64,000 nucleotides of DNA, taken from positions 124,001 to 188,000 of the forward strand of contig VWYX01000852.1 in assembly GCA_013396525.1 (NCBI GenBank), read 5' to 3'. The first letter of the stretch is position 1. Every line of letters begins with the position of its first letter. A model generated the notes under the pieces. The model did no database searches. It was given only the letters and a program-made list of their open reading frames with translations, and was not told the DNA's origin. Below are positions 21,480 to 34,185 of this stretch, piece by piece. Both the position numbers and the translations under genes were made by a program. This DNA comes from Chaetorhynchus papuensis (taxonomy: Eukaryota; Chordata; Aves; Passeriformes; Rhipiduridae).

Positions 21480-24400
21480 AAGAGCTGATTCAGGAGAGCT
21501 GATATCACTTGTAGCAGAGAAGCTGCTACACTTGCTGAAATCATCCATGGCTATGGGGAGTTGCTGAGGCCCCTGGAGAAGCCCTTCCCTGGCAGGAGGC
21601 TACCTCCAGGAAGGCTGCAACACACCGGGCTACCCCCAGCCCCCCGAAAGCGATACATCACCACATTTGGCTGCGGTCGTGCGCACCCGATGCGTGAGGA
21701 GCGCTGAAAGAGCAGTTTGTTACTGCCAGGCAATTTGTGCTAATAAGCAGTTCGAGGCAGCGACGCCTCTCAGCAGAGATGAGTTATGGCAGGAGGACTT
21801 GGAGAGGAAGAGCCCTGAGGATGGCGCAGTGGAGGAGAGCTGCGTGGCACGAGTCGGCGCAGCCCATGGTGGGCTCAGTCTGCGGTGGGGCTTGTCCATG
21901 GTGGGCTCAGCCCACCGTAGGCTCAGCCCACAATCTCCACCTGCCCACCTGGGCAAGTGCTTGTGCTGTGGACTGGCTTTCCAGTGGGACTTCTCCTGAG
22001 GACTCAGGAAGCACGTGTGGATGCAGTTCCCAGGTTTCAAATGCCAGGCTTGTATTGGATCTAACCTCAGGTATTTCTGATGCTGGTAGGGACTGAGCCC
22101 CAAGGCTGTGGGACCTGCTTGTCTCTGCCGGCAGTGACAAGTCTCTATGTGTTTAATAAACGTAGCAGAATGAAATCCCCACTGTTCCTGCTCATCTTCC
22201 GAGCATGATATTAACTGAAAACTGACATTTATCTTAGTTCCTTGTCAGGCCAAAACAGGGACAGACTTTCTTCGGGGGTTTATTATCTTTCCCTTGCAAA
22301 TTTTCAAGCGTGAATAAGTGCTGTGACTGGCGCAGAGGACGGAGGCGGGTGCTGGTGGTGGGTGTCCTGGGAGCTGGCTCCTTGCCTCTGCCACAGCAGG
22401 ACCAGTGCAGGAGGGGCAGGAGCAAAAGCCCTGGTGGCACTTGGGGACAAGGTGACATCCTGGTGTGGAGCCCTGTGTGAAGCCCGTGTGACACCCAGGT
22501 CAGCAGCACCGGAGCCCAGCAGGGCATCACTCAAGCAGCGATGCCAGGGGAAACACGTCCACCTCCATGGGTGAGCGTGTCCTCCCAGGTGTATTTATTG
22601 ACCTGTCAGAGGGCTCCGAGGTGGCTGACCGCACTTTCCCCCTGCAGCAATTGATTCCAGTCGGCTTAGATCAGGGAACAGTTGATTTCTCTGCCTGATA
22701 CTCACGCTGGCCTTTGATAATGCGGTGTTTGGGAATAGATCACAGGATTCACCGACGGGAGCACATCGCCTGATGTGTCCGATGGACAGCACAAACAGGT
22801 ATGGCCACATGTGGCCTTGAGGCTTTATTTTCCCAGGAAAAGCCACAGTTAAGCAGCACTAATTCAGCCTCTGGCTGCCAGTGAGTGTTTCCAAGCTCTC
22901 TGCTAACCCAGAGGACTGCTCTGCTTGTGGTGACATGGAGCCAACCCTGCCTGAGAGCTGGGATCCAGCTCAGTCCCTTCCTCTGAGGCTCCTCTCTCCA
23001 ACCTCATAGGCTCTGTGGCTGGGGTGATCAGGACTGGCCCGTGCCTGGGCTGCACTGTGAGGGACACGGTGCCTTTGGTCTCAGCCAGGCTCAATGTGGG
23101 CAGTCAGAGTGCAACATCCTAGCCCAGGGCTGGCTGGCCAGGGGTCCTGAGCGCTTGCAGGTACAGGAGCCAGGCTGCCACCCTCCCCCCCAGCGCCTTC
23201 CCAATTACCAGCGCATCCTTCTCTACTTAAAAGCCCAGCCAGTACTCTGCCCTCGCACTATAAAAAGCACAGCTTGACATTTGTTTTTCCCCATCTATTT
23301 CTCATCCGTGTTTTCCTTCTCGTCGCTTCAGCCTCCGCGACGATGTCCCAACCAGCAGCTCGGCACAGAGCAGTGGCTTGCAGCCAGCACCATTTGTGAA
23401 ATGGGTCTGTGAAGCCATGGGAAGAGCCATATCCATGTAACAGTCCATAAAGCTGTCCATCAGAGCAGTTAGCCATGCTCAGCCCTGGGAGAGAAAAAGC
23501 CCCACATTCACCAATTTGCTTTCAATCAGCCCCAAGAGCCTCATGGCTGAAACCATTCTGCATCCATGGATGCTGTTAATGCTCGGGCTGGCATATTTGC
23601 CCTGGCATTCTCCCAGGGGCTTAGGAGACAGGAACCCTCAAAACCTGGCCGTCCTGGGCAGACACTGGCATGCTGGAGCTTTGCTGTGGCTATGTGTCCC
23701 ACATTGCCTGGGAAGAATCTGGCTCAGTGTCCCTTGCCCCACCAGCATTTTTCCAAGTCCAGCAGAGAGCGTGGCTGAAAAACCAGGTGCCAGGACTAAT
23801 AGTTTAAATGCCACTGAAACCTCTTCCCTGAATGTTGTCAGGTTCTAGAACTGTCTGGCTTCAAATAATTGATTCCTAAAAGCACTGAAGTCACTTCTCC
23901 TTGGGCAGAGGGGAGGGTAGAGCAGTGCTGGGCTGTGCACGCATCCCAGAGCCGGCTCTGCCTGAAGGAACGACTCTGCAGGATGGGAGAAGAAGCAGCC
24001 AAGAGCCCAACAAAACCCTCTCCTGAGCCCACAGCACCGCTTGGTGCCAGGAGACTGGGAGTGGGTGAGCAAGCCCCTCTCTGGGGAGGCAGCCTGCTGG
24101 CAGGGACAAAGGCAGTGACAGCTGAGTGGCACCGAGCAGCAGCTGCCAAAGGCCAGGAGCATCCTACCCCGGGGGGCTGGGAAGAGACCGGACAGTGCAG
24201 CCTCGCTGGCGGCAGCCGGCCAGAAGCGCTGGGCACATGGAGTGAGCAGACAAAGCAGGGGGACGAGAGCCCCCGGGGCCACTGGAGACCACCGAGTGTT
24301 GCTGGGCCCCACTGAAAGGATTTGGAGTGGTTTGGCGGCCAAGCACCACCCTCAGTCCCGCCGGAGCGACATGGAGTGTCAGCTCCAGCCTGGCTTGCAA

Positions 24401-25410
24401 AGAGAGGAAAGAAAAGGGGAAGTGAAGGTTCCCAAGCTCCTTGAAATTCCTTCCCAGGGTCCGGCTGCAGCCCCATGTGAGGGAGCCAAGAGGGGAAATG
24501 CAGCATCCCTGCCAGGGGCAGGGCCAGTGCTGCAGTTCCCAGGGAAGTGAGGACATTGAGGCTGTGTTTTCAAGGTGAAAAGGATCAGAAAAGGGAAAGG
24601 GGTAGGAGAAAGAAAGGAGATGAGGCATCGGTAGGATGCAGCAGGAGTGCCAAATGAGCACTTCTCAACTTGAGGAAAGTTTGGGAGAGCCATTAAAGCC
24701 AGAGATCAGTGAAGGGGGAAATTGAAATGTTAGGGGCTGGAACGGAAAATTAGGCTCAGATGATGGCCCTGGGGTTTAAAGCACCCTCCAATAATCTGTT
24801 GTGAGGATGTTAAACACTCCCATTGGAGATGTCTCTGTATCCAGCTGCCCTGGCAAGCAAAATCCTCAGAGCTGTGGCACGACAGGCATGGGGTCACAAG
24901 GTCCTGCCACGCTCCCTGGCATCGCTGATCAGTGCTATGGAGAGCAGGGTAAATCCAGAGATGAAGGAGAGGCTGGAAATTATTGGGCAAAGCAGCAGCA
25001 GTGAGACCCAAAGGACAGGATTTCCGCAGCCCTTTCTGAAAAAGCCACAGAAACTGCCTGGACTGCTCTGGACTTGTCCCCTCTTGCCACGGTACTGCCA
25101 AGGAGATGGGACTCGTGACACCCACAGGCAGGCCCCACACTCAGTGCTGGGGCAGCAGCAGGACTAGGGCTGTGCCTGGGAAGTCCTACAGCTGGGCTGG
25201 GAAGGCAGGAGGACTCTTTGGTATTAGGCAGAGTCAAATGCCTTTGATCTAAAATGGATTTGGAGCGGAGTTGGATGCGCTTGTCCACCCGCGTGTTCGC
25301 TGCCAGGAGCGTTTAGCGTGGCTGGCCTCCCTCTCCCACCAGCACTTCCAGCCACGCTTTCCAACAGGCTGGCGCTGTTCCAGTAGGACCCTCGGAGTAA
25401 AAGGAGCCAT
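21480..25410. other. Intergenic DNA
   Basis: I recognise no gene. There is a hairpin at 21510-21530 and a cluster of AGCCCAC/GTGGGCT inverted repeats at 21861-21936. A 222-codon frame on the minus strand at 23838-24506 is GC-rich low-complexity sequence without domains and is not called. Confidence 0.65.
21861..21936. repeat. Clustered inverted repeats of AGCCCAC/GTGGGCT
   Basis: AGCCCA-TGG-TGGGCT lies at 21861-21875. An almost perfect palindrome follows at 21900-21916 (8-base arms GGTGGGCT and AGCCCACC, one-base centre), then further CTCAGCCCAC at about 21922-21931. Confidence 0.8.
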
Positions 25411-25519
25411 GGAACAACCTGGGTTTGTGGAAGGTGTCCCTGCCCATGGCAGGGGGTTGGAACAAGATGAAGTTCAAGGTCCCTCCCAACCCAGACCGGT
25501 CTGGGATTCTAAATACCTC
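25411..25519 (+). mobile_element. CR1 LINE 3' fragment, + orientation
   Basis: The segment shows typical CR1 3' terminal order: CAACCTGGGTTTGTGGAAGGTGTCCCTGCCCATGGCAGGGGGTTGGAAC-like block, AAGGTCCCTCCCAACCCA, and a degenerate tail, GATTCTAAATA. It is a short 5'-truncated remnant. Confidence 0.88.
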
Positions 25520-27819
25520 TTGCAGCTTAAAGGTGCTGACGTCCGCTGTCAGCTCTCCCACATCAAACACAAGTGCACATGGAACATGGACACAAGCACA
25601 GCAAGCTGCTGCAGGCCCTCTCCCTGCTCACATGTGCTGTGGGAAGCTGAGGGAATCGTGAACATGGCACACATGGATGTGCCAGAGGCTACAGCTGGAC
25701 ACAGCTGAGCCAAAGCAGAGCTCTGAAAGTCAGCTCCTCTCACAGGCAGGTGTGCAGGAAAGCTACTGCCTGTGGGGTAGGAGCCTCCCAGGCTTGACTG
25801 GGCTGGGGGAGATGTTATTTAAGAGCCAGGCAAGGAGCCAGTGCTGTCTGGGGCTCAGCCCGTGCTTGTCCCTTCCAGGGGCCCAGTGGCAGCTCATCCC
25901 CGGCAGGGATGTGGCAGCTGGGGGGAATTGCTCCTGTTTCCCAGCTGGCATCACACACATTCCCTTCCAGCCCTCCCGCTTGCAGTGATAAGCCTGGCTT
26001 AGGGAGATGTGCTAATCTGGCAGTTGCTATGAGACCCACTTGATGTCTTTGATGCAGTGTGGAGGCAGGTGAATCATTAGGAGGAATATCAGTTTTTCTG
26101 GCACAGCTTGAGGAGATGCTGAAGTTTCCCCATGGTCGGTAAGATGCAAACACTGAGGTCCCAGAAGCTGGGACGTGCATACCCCTGAGAAGCTGGGAGC
26201 ATCGGCTTCTCCCTGCCACGGTCTCTCCTCTTTGTGGCTTTCCAAACTGTCAGTCTCCAGCTGCTGCTGGCTCCTTGCAGAAGAAATGTTTCCCAGAGTG
26301 GATTCTGAGGAGGGGCGAGCTGAGGATGTGCTTTGCTCTAATTCCGGCGCCATCTCTGCCAGCTGAGCCTCCTCCTGGGTGCAGCCTGGGGCTCCCAGTG
26401 CTTGTGGCTCTCCAAAGCAACTGCAGATGGAGAGAGCAGGGAATGATGGCTGGGAGAGTTGGGAATGCTGGCTATGGGGGCAGGTGCTGCTGCAGTGGGG
26501 GCAAGGGCAGGGTGCAGCTCATTCCTCCTGGTCCTGGCATTTACCACAATCAGGATCACCAAGCTGGGGTCCCAGCCATGGTGCTGCACCCTGCACAGTA
26601 ATTTATGTAACTGGGGGAAGGAACCAGCACAGCAGAAATTTTTAATTATGTATTTGACTGGAATAGTCTCGGTTTGAGCTCATGCAACATTGGTTAGTTA
26701 CCTCAGATAATTAGAAATTTTACAGCTGGATAAAGAGTTTATAAAGCACTGAAAAGGGTAGGGCATTTGGGATGGAGATATTTGGTCCCTCTGCTTGTTC
26801 TGGAGAAGGGAAGAGTTTTGGGCTTTCTGAGGAGTCCCAGTTCCCACCTGAATCCTGAAGGTGGTTCTGCTGGCAGCTACAGCCCCGCTCCCTCCATGCA
26901 CGGGCTCCTTGGCCAGGGACGGAGGGTTCTCCATGGACCACCAGTTCAACCCAGGCATTCCCTCATAGGAATGTTCATTTCAACACAAACTGGTGGTAAT
27001 TCATGGTAATCAGAAGGCCCTGAAGCTGAGGGTGGGTGGTTGTCCTGGCAGCAGGAATTTAGGGATGGTCCAAGGCCAGCAGATGGTCACTTTGGAGGGT
27101 TCATGGTACAAATCCCCCACTGTCTGTCAGCACACCCTGAAGTGCTAATTCAGGTTTTGTCAGTGAGGTTTTTTCCCCCCTGGCATCCCTTTACTGAAGG
27201 GAGCAGAGGTTCAGGGAGGATGCTAATGATCACCTTGATGTTTTCAGTGTATCAGAGAGGTGCGTTTGCTCCCCCAGTGAAAGCTCTGGAGATGCTGAGC
27301 CAGCGGGTGTTGCTCTGCTGACGGGGTTCCGCTGCAGCGACGCAGCAGCCTGCAGCATTCCGGTCCTCGGGGGAAGAGGGATTCAAGGAGGGAAGCCTTA
27401 AAAAAGTCCCTGTTGTAAAGGAGTGGAGCAGCGTGGGCCATTATTTACGTTCAGAGTAATAGCTCAGCACGGCAGCAGCTGAGAGGTGTCTCAGGGCAGC
27501 ACGCGGGGAATAAAACTGATGGATGCCGCACTTCCCTGACACGCAGGGCTCGTGGTGGAGGGACAGCGCTCCTGTGAGCAGGCACTGGGAGGCTGCTGGG
27601 GCTGGAAACCTGGGGGGAAGCAGCGCTGAGCTGCCAGCACAGGTTTTGGCTGCTTTTAACCCCAGGATCTCCTGGGGCATCTCGTGGTGCCTGGCTGGGC
27701 TGCTGTCGCTGCGGGTCTGCTCTGCCTCCTCGCAGGTGCCCGTCACCCCTGCATGGGAAGAAGCTCTTCTCCTTGAATAAACCTGCCAGGAGCCCTCCCT
27801 GGACAAATTCATGTCCATA

Positions 27820-28290
27820 CAATTCAAATTCTTTTTTAAAGCCCGTGTGATGACCAGGTTTGGTGCTGTTAAATAGGAAGAGTTTCCGCGGGTGAAGGCT
27901 TAAGTGCGTGGTGGCTCACGCAGATGTGAAGTCTCCTCGCAAGCATGCAGCCTTGCAAATGGAATAAAAGTGTTTTTTTAAGTATTTTAAATCAGTTTTG
28001 TTTATGCAATCTGACAAGTTATTATGTGCAGTCCTTATCTGACTTCATGATTTATGGGAAAGAACCTCAAATCTATATTTAAAATTACTATTAAACACAA
28101 TTTTTTTGCCTCTTCAGCTGAGATAGAAGCACCATTAGCAGTTGTTGCCCTGGAGCTCAAGTACTTCATTAGGAAAATGAATTAGGAAAATTAATTTTTC
28201 CCATTAAATCTTCCTAAGATCCTGATGCTATATTTGCTTGTAAGTGTTCAATAATAATAATTATTAAAAAAAAAATAAGGTTCAGCTAGT
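27820..28290. other. AT-rich block, candidate regulatory element
   Basis: About 470 bases are rich in AATTA/ATTAA cores, with a self-complementary AATAATAATTATT at about 28251-28263 and an A-run after it. No frame or repeat family is recognised. Confidence 0.3.
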
Positions 28291-29149
28291 TGTGATCTTT
28301 GGTTTCCTCCTCTCTTTAAGCTCCTGGGGGTGTGTGGCTGTGGGTTGAGACCGGGGATGCCACTGCCAGCAGGGTAGGTTTGTGTGAGCAGAGTGAGACC
28401 TGGTAATGGAGAGGGGGAAGAAAAGGCCCGTCTGGTTCAGAGAACTTCATTTGGTCCTGCTTCTTGTTCAGTTTGTTGTAATGATCTTTCAGAGCACTCC
28501 GGGAAATGCTGGAATTTCCATGGCTCGGCTCTTGGTTCAGCTCATGTCCTGGGCACTCCAACGCTGGGTGGTGGGAGATGCTCTGGAAGATTGTGGTGCT
28601 CCTGTTCTCCATCCATCTGCTGCTCCAATCCTGCAGAGAAGTGGCTTTTCAAGTGCAGATGAATCTGAATTCATTTGGCTTTCTCTTCGTGAGCCCAGAG
28701 AAATGCCAAAGCCTCTTCTCATGTCTCAGCTACCTCTGGCAGGTTTGAGCTTGGATAGGAGACAGGTTTCTGTTTTCATGCTCCTCCAGCTTCAGAACAA
28801 AAGAGCTGATGGGAGTTGTGCATACGTACTTGTGTGTTGCTCCCACCTGGAATATTAATTTATACTGAATTCAATCACATTTTGTTACATCTCCCTAGTT
28901 TAATTTTTTTCCCCCTACTTGAACATTATTCCTACATTTTGGTTTTAAAGTTGCTGGAGTTGGGGTACAGGTCCCCTCCAGAGGCTTGTGTCTCTCCGAG
29001 GATGCTGCCAGCATCATTTCCACAACTACATAAGGGTTGTGGAGGGGAGGATCCCAATGCTGAGCTGAACAGGGAGGCAGTGGTTGTGTTCCAGAGAGCC
29101 AACCTGTGCAGTGGGATTTATGGAGAGATTCAATTATGGACAGCACAGT

Positions 29150-29330
29150 AAATTTCTCTTTAATAGAGCCTTAAATATTCACTGGCAATATTTACATAAG
29201 CATTGTAACAGCTGCGAAGGAGTCATTAAGGACTACTCACTGAGATAATCTCGATTTTAAAATTCCTTTAATGTACATTTTCAGAGAGATTACAGCCACA
29301 GCTATCTGGTCAATAAAAAGCCTATCCTCC
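29150..29330. other. AT-rich block, candidate conserved non-coding element
   Basis: The block contains inverted AATATT cores flanking CACTGGC (TAAATATTCACTGGCAATAT) and a run of TF-like ATTA/TAAT motifs. It is free of simple repeats, which favours constraint over slippage. This is inference only. Confidence 0.3.
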
Positions 29331-32300
29331 TCCACAGGGTCTGCAAGCAGACCGGGAGGGCAATCAGAAATAACCAGGCTAAAGTATCTGGATGGAGCTG
29401 GGATTATTTCTGGCTCCTGTTAAATTTTTTGGCAGCCAAGTGCTGCCATTCCAGAGGGATGTCATGTGTGGCAGTTAGACACCAAAGCTGTGCAATCAGA
29501 TAACCAAGAGCCCCTGTGAAAGGTTTTCCTCATCCAGCTCAGTCGCTGGAGTTATTTGTGTTTCCGAAGAAATGCAATAGGGGTTCCCCTCTTCCCCAAC
29601 TCCTGCACAAGGCATTTCCAGGATGTTCTAGAGGAGCTGCTGCCGTGGCCAGTTACTGATCACTGAGCTGCTTCTGGGCCCAGTTTGCTGCTGTAGGTTG
29701 GTTTGGCTGGTTGGTTTGCAGTTTTATAACCAACCTTGGCACCTCCTGCTGAAACCCTGCCCTCGGTACCTTTGGCTCAACTGCTGCTGCTTCTCTGTCT
29801 TGTGTGCAAAGTTTAATCTCCTCAGAGCCTTCCCATGCAAGAGGTTTGTTCCATGGCTTCTCTGGGAAGAGCCAGGTTCCCATCTGAGAAGAGAGGGAGA
29901 GACTCAGGTTCCAAAGGCTCTCTCACCCATTTGGCAATCGGGCAGTGTGTAACAGAAGTTGAACAGACTCTTAAGTCTGGAAGATCCCGACTCCTTCTCC
30001 TCCTTCAGCAGCTCAGTTGGCCGAGTGTGAGAAGACACTAATTTGAGCTGGCAGCAACTCATGTTCACTTTGGAGGACAACAAGGCATCGGAGAATAGGC
30101 AGGAGCAGAGCTCGGCTGGAGAGCGGCTGCGAGGCGCGGGGAGGACTGGGGGAACTGCTCACGGTGAATTCCCAGGGAAAAGGACAGATTAAGCTGCTGG
30201 GCTCTACCTAGCGGCTCAAAAGCCTTTCTCCAAGGCTTTGTGAGGTGCTGGTTTATGTTTTCCTGGAGGGGAAGGAGTGGGAGAAAAGGGGCACGAGGCA
30301 GATGTTGGCAAGGGCAGTGTCTTCTGCAGCCTCTTCCTTGTGCAGGTGGCTGAGCAGAGCAGTGAGCGTGGGCTGCCTGCAGACCCACGTGCGACCCTCT
30401 GTCAGGGCTGGCACAGCAGCACGAGCCTTTTCTCCTTCCCCTTGATCTCACAAAATGGGAAGATTTCAGTCGGAATCATCAAGAGATAATAAATATGGAT
30501 CGTGTTGTTTTACGAGTTTCCCACACGGAACAGCACTTTAAATTAAGCACCGTAAAGCTCAGCTGAACGTGGTGAAAGAACAGTCCAGGGCTGAGCTGAA
30601 TGTACAATTGCCTTTCCCTTTCGTTTTCTTCCTCCCTGGTCCTGATAAATCCAGCACCGTCAGGAGCTGTCCCTGGTCCCGTGCGATGCTCTGGGCTGAG
30701 TTCTGGCAGATGTTGGCCCCAGCTGCTCACCTCGAATATTTCCTTGGAGTTTTACATGGCAGCTTAGTCCCAAACCTGCCCAGTGAGAGCTCTTTCAGCA
30801 ACTCTGCCCTGCCTCCGCATCTGCGAAGTTTACAGAATAAACCTGTTTGGCACTGGAGTTGGTTTGGAATGGCTCTGTGGGAACAGCCCTGGCTTCCCTG
30901 AGCCAGGAATGTTTGGTTTGAAACCTCTCTAGTCCCATGAACTTTCTCTGCCTCCCAGGCTGGGGTCTGGGCCTGGCAAGCAGCCCTGCACTCAAGGACT
31001 TTCTCTGGAACAAACCCAGATGCAGGGAAAATGTGTTTCCTCCACAGGCAAGCCTGGATTTCCTTCTGCTTTACTCTGCACCAGCAGGTTCTGTTCCAGC
31101 AACGATGTCCCAGAGCCACTGAGCATCAGCTCCTTGGCCTGTGGAGAGCAGGTTTTGGTGGGGAGGCTGCTACCTTGAGCTGCTCCTGGGGATGGGGATG
31201 GCAGCCAGGGGTGTTTCCAGGGAACCCGAGGTTTGCCTGGGCAATGCCACGGGGATTCTGTGTGGCACTGGAAGTGCTGGGAATTCCGGTGCTGTGTCCA
31301 CCTGCAGGTGGACATTGGGAATCTGGCTCCATTCACCAGCTCCAGAGACGTATCCCTGCTCTGAGGCTCACTGCAGCAGTGGGGGCACCTTTTCCCACAT
31401 CCCACTGCAAAGGCTTGCTCATGTTTAAGACCCTGCTTTCCTCCGAGACAGATTTTCATCCCTGGCTCCATAGAAACCGCAGTTTTCCTGGGCTGTCAAA
31501 TATTGTTTTGCCTGTACTCCCAGAAGAGACAAATGAAAAATTTCAAAGTAAACACTTGCCAGGAGGTGTAGGGGAGAGGAGCCGAGACCCTCCAGATATT
31601 CTCCCTCTCTGCCAAGACTGTACATGCTCCTTTTAATTTCTAGAGGTATTTATAGCTCCTTCCTTCCTTTCCAATTATTGCCATGAGAAAATGGTGGAGG
31701 GGAAGAGAAAGCTGGAGGGAACTGGCTCTGAAGTCTGTCACTGGGATATTCCCTCCCTTCTTTGTCCACTGTGGTCCCTCCTGCAAACATTCGAGGCTGG
31801 AGGGCGTGCCACGGCCTGGCCAGGGCCAGAGAGGCATCCTGGTGCTTGGGAAGATCCAAAAGGTGCTGGCCCGGGTGCTGCCTTCTCCCCTGCAAGAGAA
31901 GGGAGCCGGGGAGGGAGAGCAAAGGGCAGAAAACAAGCTGTGATTGCAACTTGTGATTGTATTTGGTTTGTAACAGCCAAAGCAATAATCGTGTTTGTGG
32001 AGCTGAAAAGGGAAGGGAGACAAATGGTTTAATTTGGATCAATATTAATTTTATGCAATTTAACTTTTTATTACAGCAAATCGTTCAATTATCGTTCTAG
32101 GGATCCATCAAGGGAGAAAAAGGCCCTTTTAGCTCAGAAAATGCCCAGCTGACTGGGGAAAGTGTTTGTGGGCTGAGGGAATTTTTTATTGCTTCATGTT
32201 TGATCGGCCACATGTTTCTGTGTGGAAGGAGCTGGTGCCTGCAGGAGCAGCAGCAGTTCTGCAGGGATGGGGAGCAGGGATCACTGCCAGGATCGCTGTG

Positions 32301-32876
32301 GAGAGCGAGGGTCAACGAGGCACCTGAACCTCTGCTCCGTTGCTGGCTTTTCCCTGGCACTTGAGGCAGCCTCTAATCAGGAAAACGTCTGAAAATTTAG
32401 GAATTAGATCCCTGGCATTTGCTTAGAAAGAAGCAGCAAGAACCCATGCCCCTTGTCCTCTCTCTGAGGAGACATCCATGCAACGAGTAATTAAACTGCT
32501 GTGGGCTAATGAGAAGCCTTGTTGGCATCTCTGATCTTCTGCCGGGGCATCGCAACCCCCCGGCTCAGGGCTGACATTGATGCTCTAATCCAGCCCTGGC
32601 CTCTGGTGAGAGCAGGCAGGGCTGCAGGCAGGGGCCTGAATAAGTTTCTATTTGCACTGAAAGGAATGATGCCTCTAAATTGAACAAACCACTGTGGTTC
32701 CACGGCGAGTTTCACATCCCCCACTGACCTTTCACAAACACGGAAAGGCTCCTGTGGACAAACCCAATCTTTTCCTTACAAGTCTGAGCAAGGTGCTGCC
32801 TGTTTTGCTGAGTTTAAAGACTTGAGAAGGTCATCAAAACCGGTACGTGCTCGGTTTCAGCGATGCCCCAGCACTG

Positions 32877-33315
32877 TGATGCCTTAAGTTTTAACTTTTA
32901 TATTTTTCAAATCCTGTACTGCTCAGTGTGTAACTCTGAAGTTTCTTGTAGCCTGTTCATTTCTGCTCTCTCCTGCTGGGCACACACAACAAAGCCTCTC
33001 CGGGCCTGCTCTCCAAGGACACCCAGACCGTCCTAGGCCCAAAAAGTAGAAACCAAAAGCCTCTGAGAGGGGGGCAAGCTGAGGGGAATTACATCATTAA
33101 ACTGAAGCTTTAATTGGAGAATTAACCCTGAGATGCAAATGAACCAAACCTAGAAAAGTGTGAAGAACTCGTGACCTCTCGTCCATCTCGGGGCCCATCT
33201 GGGCAGCAGCCTCTGGCTCCCCAGGGGTACCTTTGAAGGCCTTTCCAATAAATCCCCACCTTTATTCCCTTACTCCTGTCTGGTCTCTGTTTCTAGGAGG
33301 CCTCTTAAGGCATCA
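32877..33315 (+). mobile_element. Solo LTR of an endogenous retrovirus
   Basis: The element starts TGATGCCTTAAG and ends CTTAAGGCATCA, a perfect 12-base terminal inverted repeat with TG...CA ends, 439 bases long. AATAAA lies at 33247-33252, followed by a U5-like CT/T-rich stretch (CTGGTCTCTGTTTCTAGG), so it reads on the + strand. An octamer ATGCAAAT is at 33133-33140. Flanks GCACTG and GCTGTG match at four of six bases and may be a decayed target-site duplication. No gag, pol or env sequence is present, so it is a recombined solo LTR. The family is unknown without a library. Confidence 0.85.
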
Positions 33316-34158
33316 GCTGTGCTGGTCCCAGTGTGGCTCCTGCAGTGGGACGTGGGGGCTGGGCAGTGTGTGCTTGGCACATCCTCAGGGATGTGCTGTG
33401 TTGATTTGGCATGAAAGGCCAATTCCTGCATTTGTCCTGGGGAGCTGTGGCTGGCAAACCCAGAGCGTGGGCATCCTCTAAAGCCACCAGTGTGAAATGC
33501 TGTGAAAGGAGTTCTCACAAGTGCCTGGTTTAGCTCTTTCTCTCCTCAATCTGCAGCACCACCTCACCAGTACAGAGACATTAACTGGGAACCACTGGCA
33601 CCGCCTCACACACACCGAGGGCACAAAGTGTTAAACACAGCATTCGTCTCTCTGAAAATTGGTACAGGCTTTGAACATTGATTTTTACCTTAGGGCTAAC
33701 GTGTTACTTTGGGGAAAAGGCTGTAGAATAAAGGATGTTTTGATCTGTTTTGCTTTAACCTTTTTAAATACATCTCAAGCGCAAATGCTGACTGCTCGTT
33801 TGTTGCCCATTTTTGATCGCCTGCAACACTGGGAGGGAGAGTGGCGGGAGATCAGAAGGACAGAGGGGTTATTGCTGCCTCCAGCAGCTCGGGCTGCAGG
33901 GCACTGTGTGTGCCCACTCACCTGGGGCCCTGCCACGGGGATGACACTGGGCAGATGCTCACCCTGTGGCTGGAGGGACCAGCTGTGACTCAGCGTGGTG
34001 GCCAGGCACAGCCACCACACCGCCCGTGTGCTGCCTGGGGATTCATCTCCTCTACCCTCAAGTGCCAGGAACTTGGTTCAGTGCCCTCAGCATCCCCCAC
34101 CAAAAGGGAAGTGCCTGCAGGGACCTGGGGATGCTCACCGTGTTCAAACCCAGGGGAG

Positions 34159-34185
34159 CAGGGTGTGAGCACAGGGTGTGAGCAC
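34159..34185. repeat. Tandem duplication, 2 x 13 bases
   Basis: Two adjacent copies of AGGGTGTGAGCAC are present. Confidence 0.85.

Larger units (their letters stand above)
25520..32876. other. Intergenic DNA
   Basis: No gene is recognised over 7.4 kb. AT-rich islands at about 26620-26760, 27820-28290 and 29150-29330 stand out from GC-richer flanks and could be regulatory. A 201-codon + strand frame at 31031-31636 has no recognisable domain and is rejected. Confidence 0.65.

Noticed and set aside
23838..24506. 222-codon minus-strand open frame
   Set aside because: It is Pro/Ser/Leu-rich low-complexity translation of GC-rich DNA. It has no domain and no splice or promoter context, and long frames overlap it on the other strand.
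27750..27790. LTR-like AATAAA region
   Set aside because: It has a single AATAAA without TATA spacing, terminal repeats or a U5-like stretch.
31031..31636. 201-codon + strand open frame
   Set aside because: It is unsupported: no known family, no splice partners and overlapping frames on the other strand.
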